From the NCBI GenBank assembly GCA_018971625.1, contig JAGXAJ010000018.1, forward strand, positions 1 through 59,208: a stretch of 59,208 bases of DNA, in the 5' to 3' direction. The notes under the pieces are model-generated. The model saw only the letters and a list, made by a program, of their open reading frames with translations. It was not told where the DNA came from and made no database searches. Numbering within the stretch: position 1 is the first letter of the stretch; each line of letters starts with the position of its first letter. This stretch comes from Pseudomonadota bacterium. Lineage in GTDB: Bacteria; Pseudomonadota; Alphaproteobacteria; Rhizobiales; Xanthobacteraceae. Below are positions 54,258-59,208 of the stretch, one piece after another. The position numbers were made by a program, and so were the translations under genes.

Positions 54258-55037
54258 ATGGGTACCTTCGAATACATCCTTGTCGAAAGCAAAGGCGCGG
54301 TCGGCGTCGTCACGCTCAACCGCCCGAAAATGCTCAATGCGCTGTCGTTCGGCGTGTTCAAGGAAATCGCCGTCGCGATTGATCAACTCGAGGCCGACGA
54401 CAAGATCGGATGCATCCTGATCACTGGCAGCGAAAAGGCGTTTGCCGCCGGCGCCGACATCAAGGAAATGCAGCCAAAGACCTTCATCGACATGTTCGCG
54501 AGTGACTTCACCGCGATCGGCGGCGATCGCGTCGCGCGATGCCGCAAGCCGACCATTGCCGCCGTCAGCGGCTATGCGCTCGGCGGAGGCTGCGAGCTGG
54601 CAATGATGTGCGACGTCATCATCGCCGCCGACACGGCGAAATTCGGTCAGCCGGAAATCACGCTTGGCACGATTCCCGGTATCGGCGGAACACAGCGGCT
54701 GACGCGCGCAATCGGCAAATCCAAGGCGATGGATCTGTGCCTCACCGGCCGGATGATGGACGCCGCGGAAGCCGAGCGATCGGGTCTGGTCAGCCGCGTG
54801 GTGACCGCGGACAAATTGATGGAGGAGGCGTTGGCGGCCGCGGAAAAAATCGCTGGCATGTCGCGCCCGGCCGCTGCGATGGCCAAGGAAGCCATCAACC
54901 GCGCCTTTGAGACGCCGCTGTCGGAGGGCATGAATGTCGAGCGCAATCTATTTCACTCGACCTTCTCGCTGGAAGACCGGTCCGAAGGCATGGCGGCGTT
55001 CATCGAGAAGCGCAAGCCGGTGAACAAGAACCGGTGA
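54258..55037 (+). CDS. Enoyl-CoA hydratase
   Basis: A 259-residue crotonase-fold enzyme that adds water to trans-2-enoyl-CoA. Seen are the oxyanion-hole segment AAGADIKEM, the CoA-side segment [16 protein letters not shown] with the first catalytic Glu, and [20 protein letters not shown] with the second Glu. The length is as in PaaF/EchA-type hydratases. It lies near an acetyl-CoA hydrolase/transferase gene, on the opposite strand; three bases separate the stops. It likely serves fatty or amino acid breakdown; its exact pathway is not visible. Confidence 0.95.
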   Translation: MGTFEYILVESKGAVGVVTLNRPKMLNALSFGVFKEIAVAIDQLEADDKIGCILITGSEKAFAAGADIKEMQPKTFIDMFASDFTAIGGDRVARCRKPTIAAVSGYALGGGCELAMMCDVIIAADTAKFGQPEITLGTIPGIGGTQRLTRAIGKSKAMDLCLTGRMMDAAEAERSGLVSRVVTADKLMEEALAAAEKIAGMSRPAAAMAKEAINRAFETPLSEGMNVERNLFHSTFSLEDRSEGMAAFIEKRKPVNKNR

Positions 55038-55040
55038 GCA

Positions 55041-56903
55041 CTACCCGGCACGGCTCCTCGCCAACGCCGCACTGACCAGCGCGCGATAGGCGCGCTCGGG
55101 CCACGTCGCCGGCTTGTCGAGACCGAGTCTTGCCAGGCATTCGGAATCAGACGCATCTGGCGTGTGGATCAGTCCTCGCCACAACAATCCCGCCAGCCGC
55201 TGCGGCATGCGCTGCGCATCCTGCAGCACCTGCAAGGCAGGAATCAGTCGCTGTTCGACCTCGGTAAAATCGGTGCCGAATGGGAATGTCGGCAGCAAGC
55301 CAGCCTTTCGCGCCGGCTTTAGTGCATCGACAATCCGTTCGCGATGATTGTCGCGGCAGCCAGCCGGTATTTCGAAATTCTTCGGCAGCTTGCCGGCATC
55401 CTTGGCCTGTCGCATCAGTTCGTCCTGAAAGCGGCTATCGGTTATGCCTAACATCGCGGCAATTACATCCGCGTCGGATTTGCCCCGTAGATCGGCGACG
55501 CCGTATTCGGTGATGATGATATCGCGCAGGTGCCGCGGAATGGTCTCATGACCATAGGTCCAGCGGATGTTGGATTGGATTTTGGCGCCGGCAGACCGTG
55601 TCGCTTCCAACGTCAGGATCGAACGGGCACCTGCCAGCGCGAACGCCTGCGCCACGAAATTATACTGGCCGCCGACGCCGCTGACGACCTGGCCGTCTTC
55701 AAGACCATCGGAAATCGCTGCTCCCAGCAAGGTCGCCATCATCGCGTTGTTGACAAAGCGGGCATCGACGCGGGCGCGTCGCCTGGTGTCCTCGTCGCCA
55801 TAGAGTTCGTTGGTGAAGGACACGGGCATCATTTCGATCCGCGCGATTTGCTCGGGCGCCATAGTGCGCAACGCGCGGTAAAACGATTGTGGCCCAAGAA
55901 AAAATGCGCCGTGCAGCACGACGCCGTCGACTTCGCGCTTGATGATACCGGCGTCGATCAAACCGAGAAACGCTTCGAACAGCATCTCACTGACGCCGTA
56001 GAGACCCTTTTCGAACGAACCGGTCTGCAGGTCCGTGGACAATTCCGCTGCTGGGCTCAGCCGCTTCATGATCGATTGAAACTGCGCATTGTCGCGATGG
56101 CGCACGATCAATCCCTGCGCCAGCGCGTCGCCGACCTGACCGATACCGATCTGAAGCGTACCGCCGTCGCGCACCAGCCCCGCGGCATGAAGACCGATGG
56201 CATATTTGGTATCCGTGATCGGCTCGGCTGGCGGCGCGAACAGCGGAAATTCGGTGGCGGGTCCTTCCAGCACGGCGCTGAACTGCTGTGCCGGCAGATC
56301 GCCTGGCCCCGGCATGAACGGCAATTCGGAATTGACCTGCCCGACAAGCTTGAACGCCGCCTTGCCTTGTCCACGGGCGCGCAGGACATCGAGGGTGGTA
56401 TCGGTATTGCAGCTCAGGCTGTAGCGCGCAACGCCATCGACCACCCGTTTGGCCACCAGCTGGGCGACGACATTCAGGCCCCGCGCCAGCAGATAGGACG
56501 ATGCGTGGGTATAGTTTGCCGAAATATAATGTTGCTGCGCGAACGGGACATGCAGCCATCTTCCCGCCAGGAAGAAGAATTCGATCACCTGGACATTCGG
56601 CGGCAACGCACCCGCATGCAGGGCCGGTGCGTAAGCAAGATCGGGATAGCGACCGAACAAACGGTCGATCACGGGAGTAATGAAGCGTCGTTCCAGAAGG
56701 TTCGACGGGACAGGCTTTTCCAGCGTCAACGCCGAAAAAAATGTCAGATTGATGCCGCGATCGGCAGCGGCGCGCGCGTAGAGCGCGTTGATGATGTGGT
56801 TGGCCTTGCCGAGCCCCAGTGGCAAGCCGACCACCAGATTGGTCCCGACGTCACGAATGATATCCTCGGCGATCGCTTCAGGGTCGGAGAATATCTTCGG
56901 CAT
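55041..56903 (-). CDS. Acetyl-CoA hydrolase/transferase family protein
   Basis: A 620-residue protein starting at ATG 56903 (the frame extends to 57014 without family residues). The family patterns LVVGLPLGLGKANHIINAL, then the C-terminal domain GQYNFVAQAFALAGARSI and IITEYGVADLRGKSDADV are visible. The catalytic glutamate would sit near SFTNELYGD. These enzymes move CoA between acetate/propionate/4-hydroxybutyrate acyl groups or hydrolyse acetyl-CoA. Substrate not predictable here. Convergent with the enoyl-CoA hydratase gene. Confidence 0.92.
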   Translation of the reverse strand: MPKIFSDPEAIAEDIIRDVGTNLVVGLPLGLGKANHIINALYARAAADRGINLTFFSALTLEKPVPSNLLERRFITPVIDRLFGRYPDLAYAPALHAGALPPNVQVIEFFFLAGRWLHVPFAQQHYISANYTHASSYLLARGLNVVAQLVAKRVVDGVARYSLSCNTDTTLDVLRARGQGKAAFKLVGQVNSELPFMPGPGDLPAQQFSAVLEGPATEFPLFAPPAEPITDTKYAIGLHAAGLVRDGGTLQIGIGQVGDALAQGLIVRHRDNAQFQSIMKRLSPAAELSTDLQTGSFEKGLYGVSEMLFEAFLGLIDAGIIKREVDGVVLHGAFFLGPQSFYRALRTMAPEQIARIEMMPVSFTNELYGDEDTRRRARVDARFVNNAMMATLLGAAISDGLEDGQVVSGVGGQYNFVAQAFALAGARSILTLEATRSAGAKIQSNIRWTYGHETIPRHLRDIIITEYGVADLRGKSDADVIAAMLGITDSRFQDELMRQAKDAGKLPKNFEIPAGCRDNHRERIVDALKPARKAGLLPTFPFGTDFTEVEQRLIPALQVLQDAQRMPQRLAGLLWRGLIHTPDASDSECLARLGLDKPATWPERAYRALVSAALARSRAG

Positions 56904-57133
56904 TAAATTCAGACCCACGATGGGCGGATAAATGCCCGGATCGGGCAGTAACCGGCGGCTGCTATAGCGCATTTGTACCCGAGATTCGTCTGTGACGAAC
57001 CGGCAACAGCGCATGATTGAATTCAGGGGGTTTCTGCAGCCGATGGTTTGCCTGTGGCGGCTATGCCCTCTAAACAGGTAGACGTGTCGGGACGCCGGCG
57101 GGGGGCGAACGGCCGGGTTGGTTGCGGGAACAT

Positions 57134-58561
57134 ATGGTTGGGCGTGCCACCAAAATTGGCCAATTGGGCAGGCACATGCTTCGATCGGGCATCTGTCTCG
57201 GCGCTGCGACTTGTCTCGGGTTTACCAGCCTCACCGCAGCGTCAGGCGAAAGCCTTCCCGAAGCCTTGGCGAAAGCCTACCAGACCAACCCGCAGCTCAA
57301 CGCCGAGCGGGCGCGCCAACGCGCTACCGACGAAAACGTCCCTCAGGCGCTGGCGGGGTATCGGCCGCAGATCATCGCCAGCCTGAGCGGCGGACTTCAG
57401 GCGGTACGCAATTTGCTGCCCGACAATACCGTCCAGTCCGCCACCCTGAAGCCGTGGATCATCGGAGTAACGGTCACGCAGACGCTATTCAACGGTTTCA
57501 AGACCGCCAACAGCGTGCGCGTCGCGGAGTTGCAGGTGCAGTCCGGCCGCGAGGCGCTGCGCAATGTTGGCCAGGGCGTGCTGCTCGATGCCGTCACCGC
57601 CTACACCAACGTGCTGGCCAATCAGTCGCTGGTCGAAGCGCAGCGTTCCAATGTCAGCTTTTTGCAGGAGACGCTGGCGATCACCCAACGGCGTCTCCAG
57701 GCCGGCGACGTTACGCCGACCGATACGTCACAGGCCGAGGCGCGCCTGAGCCGAGGCAAGGCGGATCTCAACGCCGCCGAAGTCAACCTCGCCGTCAGCC
57801 AGGCCACCTATACTCAGGTCATTGGCAACTCTCCCGGCGCTTTGCGTCCCGCTGAAACCGTGGACCGCTATTTGCCGCGCAGCCGCGATGACGCGACCAC
57901 GCTTGCCCTGAAGCAGAACCCGGCGGTGCTCGCCGCGGGCTTCGACGTCGATATCGCCTCGACCAACATTCGCGTCGCCGAGAGCAGCCTGATGCCTACC
58001 GTTACCTTGCAAGGCAACGCCAGCCACAGCATGGATGATGATCAAACACTCGGCACCTTCAGAACCGACCAGGCCTCGGTCACCGGCCAGGTCACCGCGC
58101 CGATCTATGACGGCGGCACTGCGGCATCGCAAACCCGGCAGGCCAAGGAACTCACCACTCAAAGCCGGCTGGTGCTCGATCAGGTTCGCAACCAGGCCCG
58201 CACCGCGGCGCTGGGAGCATGGGTTGCCAATGAAGGCGCCAAGGTCGCGGTGTCGGCCTCTGAATCCGAGGTGCGCGCCGCGACGATCGCGCTGCAGGGC
58301 GTGCAGAAGGAAGCGCAGGGCGGACAGCGCACGACGGTCGATGTCCTGAATTCGGAAGCGGATCTGATTTCAGCCAAGGCCCGGCTGATCGGCGCGCAGC
58401 GCGATCGCGTGATCGCCTCCTACACCCTGCTTAGCGCCGTCGGCAGGCTCGACGTCAAGACGCTCGGGCTCAACACGCCGGATTATCTGCCCGAAGTCCA
58501 TTATCACCAGGTGCGTGACGCCTGGGAAGGCCTGCGCACACGCACGCCATCTGGGCAATAA
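57134..58561 (+). CDS. TolC-type outer-membrane efflux protein
   Basis: A 475-residue protein from the ATG at 57134 (TTG 57122 would add four residues). The signal peptide (RSGICLGAATCLGFTSLTAAS) is followed by two repeated TolC halves: LPEALAKAYQTNPQLNAERAR at the start, and LALKQNPAVLAAGFDVDIAS in the second half. Long helices with QSGREALRNVGQGVLLDAV complete the coiled-coil. It forms a trimeric channel for type I secretion or RND pumps. An RND pump gene lies convergent, 22 bases away, so it may not be its own partner. Confidence 0.94.
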   Translation: MVGRATKIGQLGRHMLRSGICLGAATCLGFTSLTAASGESLPEALAKAYQTNPQLNAERARQRATDENVPQALAGYRPQIIASLSGGLQAVRNLLPDNTVQSATLKPWIIGVTVTQTLFNGFKTANSVRVAELQVQSGREALRNVGQGVLLDAVTAYTNVLANQSLVEAQRSNVSFLQETLAITQRRLQAGDVTPTDTSQAEARLSRGKADLNAAEVNLAVSQATYTQVIGNSPGALRPAETVDRYLPRSRDDATTLALKQNPAVLAAGFDVDIASTNIRVAESSLMPTVTLQGNASHSMDDDQTLGTFRTDQASVTGQVTAPIYDGGTAASQTRQAKELTTQSRLVLDQVRNQARTAALGAWVANEGAKVAVSASESEVRAATIALQGVQKEAQGGQRTTVDVLNSEADLISAKARLIGAQRDRVIASYTLLSAVGRLDVKTLGLNTPDYLPEVHYHQVRDAWEGLRTRTPSGQ

Positions 58562-58583
58562 CGCTCACGAGCGGCGCCGGGCC

Positions 58584-59208
58584 TCACCGCGCGCGGCGCG
58601 AGAACAACGAGATCAGGACCGGCAAGGTCACCAGGATGACAAACGGCGCCAGCATCATGCCGGTCACCACCACGATCGCGAGCGGCTTCTGCACCTGCGA
58701 TCCGATTCCCGCCGACAGCGCCGCCGGCAACAGTCCGACGCCGGCGACCACGCAGGTCATCAACACCGGACGAAGTTGCAGTTCGCCGGTGCGGACCACA
58801 GCGCTGATACGATCAAAACCCTCGTCGATCAGCTGATTGTACTGCGACAGCATGATGATGCCGTCCATCACCGCGATGCCGAACAACGCGATGAAACCGA
58901 TCGCGGCCGACACGCTGAAGGGAATGCCGCTGACCAGCAGACCCAGCACGCCGCCGAACACCGCCATCGGGATCACGCTCATGGCCAGCAGCGTGTCGAC
59001 CATCGAGCCGAAGTTGAACCACAACAGCACCGCGATCAGGGTCAGGCTGATCGGCACCACGATCGACAGTCGCTTGATGGCATCCTGCAGATTGCCGAAC
59101 TCGCCAACCCATTCGAGCCGCGATCCCGGCGGCAGCTTGACCTGCGCCTCGACTTTCTGCTGCGCCTCGCGGATCGCGCCGCCGAGGTCGCGCTCGCGCA
59201 CCGAGAAC
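58584..59208 (-). CDS. RND efflux pump permease, C-terminal part, cut by window edge
   Basis: Open frame from the window edge to the stop at 58584, about 208 residues. It holds the last membrane segments of an RND pump: LSIVVPISLTLIAVLLWFNF, AMSVIPMAVFGGVLGLL and SAAIGFIALFGIAVMDGIIM, the last being the TM10-like helix of CusA/CzcA type pumps. The family is heavy-metal or cation efflux by preference, drug efflux as alternative. The start lies beyond the window. Confidence 0.93.
   Translation of the reverse strand, partial: FSVRERDLGGAIREAQQKVEAQVKLPPGSRLEWVGEFGNLQDAIKRLSIVVPISLTLIAVLLWFNFGSMVDTLLAMSVIPMAVFGGVLGLLVSGIPFSVSAAIGFIALFGIAVMDGIIMLSQYNQLIDEGFDRISAVVRTGELQLRPVLMTCVVAGVGLLPAALSAGIGSQVQKPLAIVVVTGMMLAPFVILVTLPVLISLFSRRAR

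Noticed and set aside
55530..56906. Plus-strand frame of 458 codons opposite the acetyl-CoA hydrolase/transferase gene
   Set aside because: Antisense shadow; no recognisable family and basic, low-complexity composition.
1..59208. tRNA, rRNA, CRISPR arrays, transposases
   Set aside because: Looked for acceptor/T-loop patterns, spaced direct repeats and transposase motifs by eye; none found. A systematic search with covariance models would be decisive.

Overview
The window looks like a chromosomal segment of an alphaproteobacterium of the Bradyrhizobium / Rhodopseudomonas / Afipia type. The evidence is high-GC coding sequence, a MucR/Ros regulator, two DUF2336 proteins, DUF1491 and DUF5330 genes, the TIGR03808/TIGR03809 gene pair, an NrsF/SigF-type ECF pair, and small palindromic repeats typical of that family. 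No tRNA, rRNA, CRISPR array, phage or insertion-sequence transposase gene was seen.

Left end (1-8.1 kb): a cut-off ctaG (cox11) gene, then a minus-strand operon for a TonB-dependent receptor, a periplasmic binding protein, a radical SAM enzyme, a FecCD-type permease and an ABC ATPase. A short regulator with a ModE-type DNA-binding domain is encoded divergently. A ModE-box-like palindrome lies just upstream of the receptor. Base composition here is visibly lower in GC than the rest. This is my best candidate for an undescribed system: metal or metallophore uptake with an on-board radical SAM enzyme, possibly under molybdate-type control.

8.1-25 kb: a repeat-rich stretch without genes, a lipoprotein, DUF2336 and DUF1491 genes, the conserved prkA-yeaH-spoVR stress operon (minus strand), a peptidoglycan-binding-domain protein overlapping a PAS histidine kinase, DUF5330, sufE, mucR, a membrane protein, a GT-C glycosyltransferase-like protein and a class II aldolase with a clear terminator.

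25-33.6 kb: a short helical protein with a frameshifted AhpD-like gene, a methyltransferase, an M20 peptidase, a HerA-like ATPase, DUF4332, and the folate genes folP-folB-folK in an overlapping operon.

33.8-43 kb: the methylmalonyl-CoA mutase region: mutA (carrying an in-frame palindromic repeat), a GFA-family gene, mutB, then three accessory genes (a low-GC protein of unknown function, a DUF3298-like protein, a rhomboid protease) and finally meaB. Together mutA, mutB and meaB convert methylmalonyl-CoA to succinyl-CoA and protect the B12 enzyme.

43-59.2 kb: pyroglutamyl peptidase, TIGR03808/03809, an ECF sigma / anti-sigma / subtilase operon, a diguanylate cyclase with a second DUF2336 gene, a SigF-NrsF pair, a small secreted protein, enoyl-CoA hydratase, an acetyl-CoA hydrolase/transferase, a TolC-type protein and the cut-off C-terminus of an RND efflux pump. 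A dispersed repeat of about 100 bp occurs three times (after folK, after TIGR03808 and after the second DUF2336 gene), each time abutting a stop codon.
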